Shown: positions 1 through 11,545, numbered from the stretch's first letter. The stretch: DNA of 64,000 bases from Rehmannia glutinosa (GCA_016081115.2 JABTTQ020002845.1:124001-188000); one strand, 5' to 3'. Notes: generated by a model from the letters alone, not told the origin. Translations and numbers: made by a program.

Positions 1-17
1 TATATATATATATATAT
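1..17. repeat. (TA)n microsatellite
   Basis: Pure TA dinucleotide run at the window edge. It may extend upstream. Confidence 0.9.
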
Positions 18-2473
18 GACTTTATAACTTATTAGTGGGATTATTTTATTGAATAATATTATGTTTATGATTAGACTATTATTATTTATTAACTATATAG
101 ATTAAAATTTTAGTTGTACCTTAAGAATTTATTGTAGTTTGGTTTATAGTCTATTTTATTTTAGCAAGTCCATAACCTTATAGCTTATCCCAAGCCTTAA
201 CAATTTTTAACAATTACTTTATCTTCTAACTAAGGCCCAAAACCTCACAATATATTTTTCAGCATTTTATATTTTACAAGCCCAAACTAATCTTCAATAT
301 TTATTTTAAACTCTAGCCCAACTCAAAAGCCTAGCACAAACTCAAAGCCTAGCCCATTGGGGATTCTTTAAATACCAAAACCTAACCCTAAAAGCTCACT
401 TTTCAAAATTTTGACACACACTAACACACACCAATATCTGAAAAATCCCTCCCTCTTCCTCTCCCCAGCGGCGCCGGCAATCACCGCCTGTCGGCCGCCG
501 GAAAACACACCCTATGTATTTTTTTTTTCTTTCTTCTTCCTTTTCTCCCTTTTCTTCTCTTCTCATTTTTTCTTTTTTTCATGGTCACAGCCTCCGGCGG
601 CTTGGGTACTGCTGCCGAGCACCACCACCTCTGCCGCCGTACTTTATCGCCGGGGATGGCTCAAAAACCGCCGGACAGCCAATGTTTTTATTATTGATTT
701 TATTTTAAGTTATTTCATATATTTGGGTTTAATGAGGCTAAAGCCAAGAAATCAATAACTTTAGTTCTTAGTGGTTGAGGTGAGAGCTGAAAATCCCATT
801 GCATGTTGTTGATCTATAAAATTTCATACTATATTGTAATATATTTAAAAATATCTTGTTTTGTTTGATTATTTTCAGATTAGGGGTTCAATGAGGCTAC
901 TCCCAATAAACCATTTAGTCTCTTCTTTAAAACTTATGGGAAAATTTGCCAAGAACCCTAGATCCACTATGAATATTAGTTAGATTTATAAATATATTAG
1001 TAGAATTGGATTTTATTATAAATTAAAACATGTATTATATTATTTTAATCCTTGATAACTAGTATATAAAATTGGACCTTTTAGCAATTCTGGAATTTTT
1101 TTGACAACAACTTAAGTTTGTAAAAGTTTTGAGGGACATTTATGAAGGACTCATTATTTTGTGGTGCATTTGCAATTTCTATATAGGCTCTTAAGGAGCA
1201 TATTGCAATACCTAAAAATTTGGAGCCGATGGTAGATTTTCGGTGATCTAATGGGACTACATTTTCGGCCTTGATTTTTTCTTTTGAACTAATTGGTAAA
1301 TCTCAAAATTTTGAGAATTAAGGCTTGTTTGTTTATTTTGGTATATGTACATGAGAAAATTTTAATTTGTTGATAAGTTGATTTATGAAATTGTTAAAGT
1401 TAGGATTTAAATGTTATAACTTAAAGGTCTAAGGTTAAATTGCAAATTTTATAAAGCAATATTGGTTTAATTGCGGATAACCAAATGTTAGAAGCTACTT
1501 TGAAATTTTAAATCTTGTTGATTCATATTATTAATTGGCATAATCTTCCAAGAGGTTTTTCTATAATTTTTTTTAAATTGTATTGGATTTCTAGATTTTG
1601 AGTAACTTTATAAAGGACCGAAAATTTGTGGGATTAAATTATATAATGTACAAGGAATTCAATCTTAATCTATGTTATGTGAAAGCTGGGCAAATATTGT
1701 ATGGTCATAAAAATATAAATCAAATCAGTCTTGAAATTATTTTCTTATGTTCTGTAAATTTAATGAGAAGTCTAATAATGTGTGGACCTTGGTGTAGGAA
1801 TTTTGGAGAAACACTTTGAGAGCATAGTTGTTTCATTAAATGAATCATAAAAAGGTGGGCAAAAATTATTTGAAAGTTAAATTTCTTTGGGTAAAGATAA
1901 ATCATGTCATTATGCATGCATCAATTAGGTTATATTTGATTCTATTGATTTGCATGAGTAGATATATTTGATGATGAAATTGTAAATTGTATTATCATTG
2001 TATGATTGATAATTCTTAGGTAATGAAATCCCGTAGCATACGAGGTTCTTAAAATTCTTATAAATGAAGTCTATGCAATTCTCATTTTGTTGTAAAATGT
2101 ACTATTATTTTATGTCATAAGTTATACCCGCCTTATTTATTCACCATTCTCGTTTGCTTGTTAATTGAAATTGGTTTACCGATAGTGAGTCATTTATTGT
2201 TGATGTCTCCTGCTATCGTTTACCGAGTTGTGTTGGCGTGTGTAGTTCGGGCAATCAATCGAATAGGTCGCCTGTTGGTGTTTGCTCGACTACACATGTG
2301 CCTATTCCCATTTCTCTGGTCGGATTGGAGACGGCGGCGAAACTTGAGTCGTAGTATTGGTATATTAGGAATATGACGGTCTCGGGTTTAAACCCAGCTA
2401 AAGAGTCGTCGAGCCACTCGGGAGAAATAAGGAGCCGGGAGGGAGGCTTTACAGTGAGTTGGAGAACTTAATA

Positions 2474-2679
2474 GGGTTCGGTGTTTGATCAAAGATCGAC
2501 CTTGCGTTTATTTTATGTATCTCGCTGGTTTTTAAAATGGGGCATAGAACCTTGTCCGTTTTAAAATCATGCTTGACATGGAACATTAGGGTGCGGTGTT
2601 TATTCCACATCGACCCAACGCTATTTTGTGTATCTCGCTAGTTTTTAAAATGGGGCATAGAACCTTGTCCATTTTAAAT
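2474..2679 (+). repeat. Two-copy tandem duplication inside the Gypsy LTR
   Basis: Two about 90-bp copies (2474-2566 and 2589-2679) share the phrase TTTTTAAAATGGGGCATAG and the following AACCTTGTCC. They are offset by about 115 bp. Such U3/R duplications are common in long plant LTRs. Confidence 0.75.
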
Positions 2680-3373
2680 TGACTTGAATCCCGTAACTTG
2701 TTTTACCGTATTTATGCTAACATCGTATTTGATGCATCAACCTAAAACTCGTGAGGTTAGTACAATTTATATTTTGTTTCTGTATTTTTGCATTCATTTG
2801 CTCGCATGAAACCATTTTTGTTCACTAAGTAATTAGTTCAAATAATTTCTTTTGAGTTTTCGTTAATAACTCTTGCATTCCCATTGCCCTACCCACTGAG
2901 CTCGTTTAGCTCACCCCATATTTTCCTAAAAATTTTCAGAGATCGACGAACTTGAGTACGGACACAAATACAAGAGTAACACAGAATCTGAAACGTGTTG
3001 TGCCATTTCTCAGATTTTTGTCCTAAGTATTTTGAAGCGTAATTGTACTGATTTTGGTTACTAATTTTTGAGGTATTATTCGTTATTATTAAGTTTTATA
3101 AGTTAAGACTTCCGCTGTAATATTTGTAATATATTTAGTTTGTATACTTTGTAATTTTTGCATACTTAGATCCGCTAGTACTATAAGTTTTTAATTATCA
3201 TACCTTTGGACAATTACGCTTGTGGAGCTTAAGTTAGCAAATATTTGGAGTATATTATTCGTAATCGAGACCTTTGTGATTATTTTGGTTTATTAAATTT
3301 GGGGTGCTACACGTGTGATGCACGAGGTGTATATCTATTATGTCTTATTTTTGTACTGTGACATGTGCATTTT

Positions 3374-3592
3374 TCTAGGGGTGTCAATCCCTGGTCTGAC
3401 ACGAAAACCCGACTTGAATTTATTAAGTGAAACACGAACCTGACCCGAACACTAACACGCATCTGACATGAAGTTACTAATTTGTCTAAAACATGGTTGT
3501 TTTGTCTTTTACTTAATCTTTGATCTTTTCTGAGTATAAAATCAACCCAAAAACAAACACGAGCCCGACCCAATGACCCAAATTGACACCCG
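3374..3592. mobile_element. hAT-type MITE with 8-bp TSD
   Basis: The left end reads TAGGGGTGTCAAT and the right end ATTGACACCCG, forming an inverted repeat of about 11 bp with one mismatch. The element is flanked by a perfect 8-bp direct repeat TGCATTTT (3366-3373 and 3593-3600). The TIR style and 8-bp duplication are characteristic of non-autonomous hAT elements. The interior (proline/aspartate-like GACCCG phrases) is non-coding. Confidence 0.75.
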
Positions 3593-3600
3593 TGCATTTT

Positions 3601-5775
3601 CTTAATAGTTCTATAAGTCATATCTCCTGCATTGTAATAATTTTAAAATAGCATCAAACATTAATACATGATAAATACTATTTAATATTTTTTGTTGATG
3701 AAGTCAAAAAGAAAAAATATCATATCAGAGAATCATGGAGAAAAATACATTCAAGGCTATGCAATGTGTTCGATTTTTCGAAAACTAATTTTTTATAATA
3801 TCGCACAAGGCACAACTTCTTTGCACATTTCGTTTTAGTCATGTTTAGATTCTTAATAAGTGTGAAAATTTGTATCATACCTTTTTTTCAAGGTTGTAGT
3901 AGTTAATTTGGATTCAAAATTATTTTTGAAAGTTGTTCGTATGTGTAAATTGGAGGCAAATATTTTTGTAAAGTTGGTCATGCAATAAATTAAAAATTAA
4001 TACGTGTATATGAGAATTTCATACAATTGTTTTATTTATTCACATTGTTAAGTCAATTTTTAATTTTTTGAAATTTTATTGTGAGGTCGTACTGTATTAT
4101 TTGAATCTTGTAATTATTTTTCTTTATCATGTTCTCATATTTGGTATGTTTCAGACCATGCGATGCACGTACTTTAATTTTATAAAAGTAATTTACTGAT
4201 TTGCAAAAAGTTTAAATTTTCAATAGATAATTAAATTATAAAGATAATTAATTTGATTATAAATATTTGGATTAAAGTATAGAAAAATAATTATTACAAA
4301 CTATGAAAAAAAACCTCTTTAAATACAAAAAATTGGTTGATAACAAATTTTATGAGTGTGAGTGTATATATTTATAGAACATGTTTACCTATACAAAAGT
4401 AAATATTTGAAAAAAGTCTTAACTGCCCAATGCTTTTAAATATTTAATACATTGTATTTTCAGTACAATTAATAATAAAATTATTTTGAATCCAATACTT
4501 TTGAGAGTTTAGAAAGGTGAACAATTGTCATAATTATTATAGGGATCAAACAAAAAACATGTTTTATATTTAACAACATAATTTTAGGGAAAAATGGAAT
4601 ATTTCAAAAAAGCAAGAAAACTATTCTATTTATATATATACATATATCACGAAAATATCAAACAGAAAAAGTTTATATCTAATGGTCATTGTACAACTAT
4701 GAAAGTTGATATCAAAATAAGTTGACAAATATGAAAAATAATTTATATTTACATGAAAAGTACGTTAAAATAAAAAATAATTTTCTATATATAAAAGACT
4801 ATTATGAATATAATTTTATATTAGATAAAAAATTAAATTTTTCTCACATATATGTATATATATTTAATGTTATGTATGGAATTATGTAATATATATATAA
4901 TATTTGATACATAATTTGAAATACGTTCTTCAATTAAAATGAGTATTTTTAATTAAATTTAATAAACTTAAATATAATTCTACATAATTATGAAGATAAG
5001 AGTTATGCCCAAATAACAACTATGCATATATCATAAATAAGAAAATACATTAATATACAAATTTATGTCTAATATCTCAAATGCATAATTTTAAAAGCCC
5101 ATTACAAAATAGTGATAAATAAATCTTATATTTTTTTTGTTTTGTTATGTTTATTTTTAATTGTATACATGCAATGTTGGTGTCAAGTCGAAGATCGTGA
5201 AAATAATTAATTAGATATATTATACGTAAAAAATAAAAAAAAATTATTAAGTTTTAAAAAAATAAGAAAAAGGACAAATTTAATATTTAATGCAGTAAAC
5301 ACACAGATTTGGAAAGTTAATTTTACATAATTCTATTTTTCCTTATAATTTTAAAAAGTAATATATTTAAAGGAAAGTTAATTATAAAAAACAACAAATC
5401 CCAAACATTTATTATTTTTTATTTTTCAATATAATTTTATTACTTTTTTTAGTAATGTAATTTAGGCGGGAAAATATCCAGGTTACTATTCTAAGAATAG
5501 TCTCTCTTTATATATTTATGGGATAAATACCAAAAACCTCCCAAACTAAAACGGATTTTACACTATGCCTCCTGAACCTTGAAATGATACAATTTACCTC
5601 CTCAACCTTGAAATTTTTTGCACTTTGCCTAAAATTCTGAATTTATCCGTGCAAACATGTATGATTGTTTTCAGTTTCCTATCTGAACTTTAATATCGTT
5701 GCACTTTACCTCCCAGGTCATACGAATTATTGTATTTTCCTCATTTACTTCTTATGGTCTTGTGATCCTTAAAAT
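3601..5775. other. AT-rich spacer, no gene seen
   Basis: Very AT-rich sequence with short A/T runs and no ORF resembling a protein family. From about 5519 to 5760 the phrases 'actttgcct', 'actttacct' and 'atttacctcc' recur, which suggests a decayed MITE-like intergenic repeat. I cannot place its ends or family. Confidence 0.6.
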
Positions 5776-5788
5776 TGGTATTATAGCC
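5776..5788 (+). promoter_or_regulatory. Candidate pararetroviral primer-binding site (tRNA-Met)
   Basis: TGGTATTATAGCC matches the usual plant retroelement and caulimovirid primer site TGGTATCAGAGCC at 11 of 13 positions. It lies about 80 bp upstream of the first ATG of the viral block, which is where caulimovirid genomes are numbered from. This suggests the fragment begins near the viral origin of reverse transcription. Confidence 0.5.
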
Positions 5789-5867
5789 TAGGTTTATTAG
5801 GAACTTTTAGTTATACTTATTACATGTATGTAATTAACAATTGGTGAAGATAATTTTCTCCAAGAAA

Positions 5868-6990
5868 ATGGATCTAGATAATTGTCCAAGATGTATACTT
5901 TATAGGAGATATCGTTAAATTTTGACGATGTATGCACAAGAACACCAAGACAATATAACATATTGGAATAACCAATATGTTGAAAAAGAACTCACATGAG
6001 TCGATAGAGAAACCTTGAGACAATGCGATAAACAAATAATATATTATCTGAGTTTCCTTAGGGTAAATCAGATATTATATGTCGATCTGATGAATCGTCA
6101 GGAAGTAGCCCATGAAAATCATGAGTCCTAATGGAGTACCAGAATGGAGCGAGATACTTTCAGACACATCTAAGTTCTCCCAAGATCTTAGAGAAGTCTA
6201 GAAGACGGCGCAAAATTATGACAACCACCATAATCATCTACCAACATAAATTCATCAGATTAAAAACCAAATGGAGAAGATGGTAATATCATAAGGAAAC
6301 TCTTGATATCCTTCATGATATTCAGAAACGAGTTACGAATTTGGAGGATAGATCGAGTTCATCCGGAGGAAAGAAGCGTATAGATTTCGGAACAGTACCC
6401 TATTTACACCAAAATGGGAAACCAATCGAAGTTGTAAGACGCATGACAGATGATGAAAAGCTCCTTGCTATCATCAAAGGATAATCCATCATAAACTAAA
6501 AAGTGATGGATATGGAGAAGATTAATCTTAAAAATCTACATGACCTTGTCGAATCCTTCACAGGATTAGAAATTGTAGACTTAATTATGAACGCATGAGA
6601 TGGTTCAGCTTTGATTACTCTTGACCAACATCAAAGACCACCTCCACCACCACCAGTTGATCCCAACATTGCAGAAAATACGGGTTGGCATCATGAAGAT
6701 GAACCAATGCCGAATGCTGGAGGTTCTGCCAAGAGGAGATCCTATTGTTTCAGGAACTCGACAACGTTTTAGAAGGCCAATTCTCTATAATATGCATTAT
6801 GGAAGATCACAGCTCGATCTGATACATCCATATGGATTGATGCTAAATCTGGATATCCCAGATTTTAAAAATTGAGAAGTCCTTATCGATGATTGGGCAT
6901 CGACTATGAGGATTGCAGCAGGTACCCTCGATCTTACAAAGGATGGATTCATCTTACTCCTTGAGATGAATCTTGAAGGATCTGTTAAAA
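5868..6990 (+). pseudogene. Decayed 5' ORF of the endogenous pararetrovirus
   Basis: Starting at the ATG near 5868, coding-like sequence continues with multiple stops in all frames. Visible are a segment rich in charged residues (about 6400-6600) and a proline run encoded near 6640-6660. It sits between the primer site and the coat-protein region, so it is probably the first viral ORF or the N-terminal part of a polyprotein. I do not recognise a domain and assign no function. An open stretch survives at 6621-6875. Confidence 0.4.
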
Positions 6991-7000
6991 TGCATGGGAT

Positions 7001-8018
7001 ATGAAGGGGTCAAAAATGAAAAGCAACGTTACAACTGGAGAGTCATTGAAAGGAATTGTCGATAATATGACAAAATTATTCAAAATCCAGTTTATCGGCA
7101 CATGCTATTTTGAGGGATTGGAAGAAGAAAAAAGAAAAAGATACAAACAAGCCCTCTATTGCCTCAAGTTACATGATATTTTGCAAATTGACGAATATAT
7201 CAAGTTGTTCACCGAGTACCGATTGAAGTCCAAGGTGGAAGATAAAGAAACTTCGCAACTATTCTTTACGAAAATACCAAGTCCTTGGAGAGAAATGCTC
7301 ATCAGGGAATACAAGAGTGCAACTGATTTAGATACAATGGCTAGACGAATGTCTTTCATGAAGGCCAAGCTATCTGAATGGTGCCACCAGGCAGCACTCT
7401 ACAGGAACTATAAGAGACTACGAGGAATTAATAAAATTGTTCCTCTATATTGCGAAGATGATGACATCCCAATAGTTGTGGGAGGTCAACCACGGAGGCA
7501 TAAGAAAAAGAAGCATAGAATTCATCCATACAACCATGGAAGTAGCAGCAAAAGGAATATGTCTTCATGGAGACCTAGAAGGTTTTGATCAAAACAGAAG
7601 GCCTGAAGTTACAAATCAGGGCAAAGGCCATCACCAAGCAGGAGTAGAGCCTCTTCATCAAGTTCTAACCAAGGGAGTACCAGTAGTACCCCGGGGGGAA
7701 GAACTTTTAGACGGGCTCACACAAGAGCTAATGAAAGTTTCAAAGATTGTAATTGCTGGATATGCGGAGCAAGAGGGCATATCTCAACGGATTGCCCAAA
7801 AAATCAAAAGTGAGGAATTAGATAGTTCGAAGCTACAACATAATTCAAAGAAGTTGTCTATTATCAAGACCGGATACATGCGTATCAATGCGAGGATCTA
7901 CCCTCATATAAAAGCATCTATGAAGAAGAGATCTATTCTGATGATGAAAGTGAATCTAGTTCAGAATCAGAGTGAAGAAGAAATTCTTCAGCAGACAGTT
8001 AGGGATGATATGTCATGA
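7001..8018 (+). pseudogene. Pararetroviral coat-protein-like region with CCHC knuckle
   Basis: An open frame at 7001-7588 (195 codons) is lysine/arginine-rich toward its C-terminus (KKKKHR). It resembles caulimovirid capsid regions in having a charged alpha-helical core followed by a basic tract. It ends at an in-frame TGA (7586-7588). In the same frame downstream, 7754-7795 encodes a zinc knuckle of pattern C-X2-C-X4-H-X4-C, the nucleic-acid-binding motif at the end of caulimovirid and retroelement capsid proteins. An acidic, serine/glutamate-rich tail follows near 7930-8000. The next block is the movement-protein-like region. Breaks include the internal stop and later frameshifts. Non-functional. 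Confidence 0.65.
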
Positions 8019-8025
8019 TTTCTCT

Positions 8026-8700
8026 CCCATACTACGATTTGTAAGACTCTAATGAGGATTGTGAAAGAAGATCCAAAGCTTCAGATATATGACGGTTTTA
8101 CAGTTGGAGCTATGGAAAAGGCTTTAGATAACATTGAATTTCATAACAGAAAACACCAAATTATCCAGAGAGTAACTATCGGAGAATTTTCCATCCCAAT
8201 GAAGTTTACTAGTAACCTAATCGAGATATAGTTGGTCCCTTACCGAGAAGTTCAGAAGATCAAAAGCAGAGTTAAGAGAGAAGTTGCAAATACACTCTTA
8301 TGGATTCACATTGGAGCCATAAGAGTTATTATTAAAGCAACATTCAAAGAAGAAATTGATTCGTCACTCAACCTAGCTATATTTTGATAAGTGAATCTCA
8401 AATCTCAAGGATTTATGCCATGGAGCAGTCACATGAAATTTGTATGTAGGGAAATTGACATTTATTGTCTACCCTATAATTTCATACAATTTGGGAGATC
8501 GAGATTTCAATAGAGCCTTAACCTTTCATCAAGACTTCAAAAGAGTCGATTTGATGAAAAAAGGAAATAGACCTTACTCGATCACATACAAGATTTCCTA
8601 TGCTCTCTCAAATACACATCATTCAGAAGTATTCTTGAGAAAGGAATTTATTGAAGTCCCAAGAAATTTTGAGGACATTGTCAGGGTTGTTCTACCATAA
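8026..8700 (+). pseudogene. Pararetroviral movement-protein-like region
   Basis: Pieces of coding sequence in more than one frame, with the longest open piece at 8440-8700 (86 codons), resemble the 30K-superfamily movement protein of plant pararetroviruses. Visible hallmarks are a conserved 'ALTFHQDF' segment and a 'RPYSITYKISYALSN' segment near the C-terminus. In the virus family this protein modifies plasmodesmata for cell-to-cell spread. Several stops (near 8230, 8387 and 8413) and frame changes make it a pseudogene. The order capsid then movement protein is what the sequence shows. The family call is from motif recall, without a search. Confidence 0.6.
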
Positions 8701-8724
8701 CTTATTGAGTCTCCAACCATAAAA

Positions 8725-8828
8725 GAGATAGATATGAAAATTCAAGATCAACCAGTCTTCAATAAAAGTCAAAGCCTCAGAGTTGAGCCAAGGAGATAGA
8801 TATGAAAATTCAAGATCAACCAGTCTTC
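8725..8828 (+). repeat. 36-bp perfect direct repeat at the viral/MULE junction
   Basis: 8725-8760 and 8793-8828 are identical over 36 bp (both start GAGATAGATATGAAAATTC) with an offset of 68 bp. The left copy is in the decayed viral block. Immediately after the right copy the MULE-type sequence begins. The repeat probably records repair or template switching when the two sequences were joined. Confidence 0.85.
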
Positions 8829-9752
8829 GTGTTGTTTCAAAAAACCAGAAATCTTCGTGTTCAATCAAAAGGTAACTTTTGCTTCATGCTAGGGTTTTTA
8901 AGATTTTTGGACTTTTAAAATAGTGGTTTCGTCGAGTTTCCATGTCCAGGGTTTAATGTTTGTGCTGGTTATTTTGGAATTCTCGATTTCGAAACCCTAG
9001 TTTTTGGTTTTTCTTTAGGTTTTTGTTTATTTATGTTGTTTCTATGTTTTTTGTTACTTCTACGGTTTTGTTAGTGAACATTTATTTTGTCCAAATATTT
9101 TCTGTGTTTAATAATTTTTTTTAAATGTATTAGTAGTTGGTTCGAATAGTATTAGTTGTTATCATGTAAAGTATTAGTAATGATCTCTTTTATGTGGTGT
9201 TAAGTTGTTAGCCCTATTTTTTTGTTGGTGTTTTTTTGTATTTTGTATTACTTGTTACTCTAAATAGTATTAGTTGTTACACTGAAAAGTATTAGTCCGA
9301 AACCCTAGTTTCCGTCTCTAATAGTTGTTTTGTGCTGATGTTTATTTTTGTTGTTTCTTTGTTTTTTGTTAGTTATGTGGTTTTGTTAGTGAACATTTAC
9401 TTTATCAAACTATTTTCTATTTTCATAATCGTTTTTTTAAAATGTATTAATAGTTAGTTTGAATAGTATTAGTTGTTATCATGTAAAGTATTAATAATGG
9501 TATCTCTGTTTTTATGTTGGTGATGTTTGGCATTTTGTATTACTACTTACTCTTAATAGTATTAGTTGTTACACTGAAAAATATAGTAATTCAATGCGTT
9601 TTTATGAGATTTTATTAGTTGTTCTGTGAATTATGGAGTTTGAAATCCTAGTTAGTCTGATAGTATTAGTTTTTACCCTGTAAATTATTAGCAGTGATTT
9701 CTGTGTTTTTTATGTTGTTGGTGTTTGGCATTTTTGTGTGTGCAGTAACAAA
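8829..9752 (+). other. MULE 5' non-coding region with GTATTAGT repeats
   Basis: No gene seen. The sequence is T-rich, contains 'gaaaccctag' twice (near 8990 and 9299), and repeats the phrase 'gtattagttgtta' or variants at about 9150, 9260, 9465 and 9557. It ends in a polypyrimidine-AG acceptor-like site (TGTGTGTGCAG, up to 9744) just before the first ULP-like ATG. It is best read as promoter, 5' UTR and intron of the captured gene. Confidence 0.6.
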
Positions 9753-10952
9753 ATGCGTACTAAGAACCCAACGAAGAAGTCAAAACACGATGATATTCCC
9801 CCACTGGCTTTGGTTCCATACGAGGATCAATCCTCAAGTGAGGAATATGTCCCACCAAAAAGGAAGAAAGAAGCAAACAAGAAAGATGTTGCAGTGAAAA
9901 GAAGAAGAGTTGAAATGTATTACTACACTCTGTTAATGGTATTAGTTTCTGCAAAGTAATATATTAGCATTGACCATGTTTTTTTTATGCATTTTTGCAG
10001 TGATTTTGTCACACAATATAGATCACGTGGTCTGTGTGAAGTTGTATCCAAGTTGACTAATGCACAAAAGAAAGATGTTTGAAGATATTGGTTTCAGAGG
10101 GCAATTAAAAATGGTTGAGATGAATGCAATCCCCACAAAAATGCTGAAGTGGTTGGTTAGCAACTTTAATGGTACAAGCCAACTTCTTAAGATATATCAA
10201 AATAAGAGTTTTGTGGTGACGACAGATGATATTTGCGACTGTTTTCTTCTGCCCAGGAATGAAGGATGTGATGTAAGGAATAATGCGAGTTTGGATCAAA
10301 TGGCTGATTGGAATGATAGGTACAATTTTAAGGGAGATGTTTGCCTCAAGTCTTTTAGGTCTATGATGGAGATGATGGTTGATGTGGTGATGATTTTAAA
10401 CGGTTTTTTGTGTTATTTTCATTGTCTTCCTTCTTAACACCAAGTGCCAACAGGAATGTGGACTTTGGTGTTTTAAGGTCAGTGATTGAGGTTGACAAAA
10501 TAAACAACTTGGATTGGTGCACACATATTTTGAATAGGCTGTGTGTGGCTGTGAACAAATACAAAAAGGGGAATGCTAAGAATGTGAGTGGTTGCTTTTT
10601 GGTTCTGCAAATATTATGCTTTCATAGATTGAAATGGCAAGGTCGTGCGGAATCCACAACCCTACCCTTAATACAACATTGGAATACTGATAGAATCATG
10701 AACAAGGTTGCTGAAGAAATTGCGGATGGAGAATTTGAACTGGGTGAGTTTTTGACAGACACATATCCTTTGTCTTGTAGGAAAGGGAAGAATGTGAAGA
10801 AAAATAGTGGTGAGGAAATTTTTTTGAGAAAGAATAGGAAGTGAAAGATGAGGAGGATGAAAAGAAGGGTGAGATGGATGAGAGAAAGAAATCTCAGAAG
10901 GATGATGATAGCGAGGACGACGAGTAGTTCGAATTGATCAATTACAAACTGC
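9753..10952 (+). pseudogene. ULP1-like protease gene, N-terminal part
   Basis: The ATG at 9753 follows a splice-acceptor-like site and opens a lysine-rich, nuclear-localisation-like segment (PPKRKKEANKKD, KRRR). After an intron ending near 9999, the frame continues into a domain with 'MLKWLVSNFN', 'ICDCFLLPRNEG' and, after a frameshift near 10400, 'LSSFLTPSANR' and 'VSGCFLVLQILCFHRLKW'. This is the conserved N-terminal region found in plant transposon-borne ULP proteins ahead of the C48 domain. An acidic, lysine-rich linker follows. Frameshifts near 10066 and 10400 break the frame. The exon is then interrupted at 10953 by an LTR retrotransposon whose 5-bp TSD (ACTGC) lies in the coding sequence, and resumes at 16394. 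Confidence 0.65.
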
Positions 10953-11320
10953 TGTTCACTTGGTTTTATACCATTGATTTGGGCTTCCTAGACTTGAGTT
11001 TTGTGTTGTTTTTTATTATTTTGAGTCATTTGAGTAGCCAAGCCATGTTGAGAGCCAATTATATTGAGTTTATAGTCATAGTAATGAATCGTGTATCAAA
11101 ACAAGTACAAACGAGCAAACAACGAGAGATTGATTTGAAGAAACGTCCAAACGCGTCTGAAATTTCCATCACTGGCAGCATTTCGTATTTTGGCCATAAC
11201 TCTACAAAATTGATATTGAGATGATTCAAGTGGCTATGGAAAGCTAAGAGATAGAGCTATAACTTTGAAGAAGGGCTCAAAAGCAAATTCGGACATTTGG
11301 TGGGCGAAAAAACCAGGCTG

Positions 11321-11492
11321 GCGCTGCAGCGCTCGTCCACGGGCGCTGCAGCGCCCGAAACAGGGCGAACAAATTGCAGGGGACGGATGGGGCGCTGCAG
11401 CGCCCAACGCCCGGCGCTGCAGCGCCCGGGCGACTATGTGCACTTAATTTCTGGCGCGCCGCAGCTCATGCCCAGCGCCGCAGCGCCGGGCG
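11321..11492 (+). repeat. Palindrome array GGCGCTGCAGCGCC in the LTR
   Basis: Four copies of the self-complementary GCGCTGCAGCGC core lie at 11321-11332, 11343-11354, 11391-11402 and 11413-11424, followed by two degenerate GCCGCAGC copies. The stretch is strikingly GC-rich in an AT-rich neighbourhood. The 3' LTR has the same array (15225-15396) with small indels. Each core can form a hairpin or bind a dimeric factor. Confidence 0.9.
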
Positions 11493-11537
11493 GATTTTCC
11501 TATGCTAAGCCTACCTTTTCTTGGATCTTTGTGGGGT

Positions 11538-11545
11538 TATAAATA
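11538..11545 (+). promoter_or_regulatory. TATA box of the young LTR
   Basis: TATAAATA, just downstream of the palindrome array. It is repeated at 15445-15452 in the 3' LTR. It is the expected retrotransposon U3 promoter. Confidence 0.75.

Larger units (their letters stand above)
1..3311 (+). mobile_element. Ty3/Gypsy LTR, Tekay/Del-like (3' part, solo or 3' LTR)
   Basis: The block ends with a typical chromovirus LTR tail: a phrase with ACTGAGCTCGTTTAGCTCACC near 2896, a 'cttccgctgtaat' phrase near 3109, then GGGGTGCTACA ending at 3311. A TATA-like TTTAAATA (367-374) is followed by a pyrimidine-rich, CCGG-rich stretch (about 410-660), which fits a promoter and R/U5 leader. The 2320-2440 section (GGAGACGGCGGCGAA, GTCGAGCCA) reappears in diverged form at 50085-50200 and 54370-54440, inside the second Gypsy LTR. 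No TGGTATCAGAGC-like primer site follows 3311, so this is a 3' LTR or solo LTR. The 5' boundary is outside the window or unrecognised. The ORF at 411-758 is only LTR leader sequence. Family assignment is inference from LTR style. Confidence 0.55.
5776..8828 (+). mobile_element. Endogenous pararetrovirus (Caulimoviridae-like) fragment
   Basis: A roughly 3-kb block on the + strand holds, in order, a tRNA-Met-like primer site, a leader and 5' ORF, a coat-protein-like region with a CCHC zinc knuckle, and a movement-protein-like region. Many stops and frameshifts interrupt it, so it is an ancient non-functional copy. Protease, reverse transcriptase and RNase H, which follow in caulimovirids, are absent because the fragment stops at a 36-bp repeat junction (8725-8828). 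Coat protein upstream of movement protein differs from florendoviruses, where I recall movement protein first. I leave the genus open. Confidence 0.7.

Noticed and set aside
411..758. Open frame of 115 codons near the start
   Set aside because: It lies in the LTR leader, is low-complexity (Phe/Ser-rich) and has no family resemblance. It follows from the CT-rich sequence.
11234..11542. Ala/Arg-rich ORFs over the GCTGCAGC array, both strands
   Set aside because: They are translations of the GC palindromes and recur identically at 15138-15475 in the partner LTR. Not genes.
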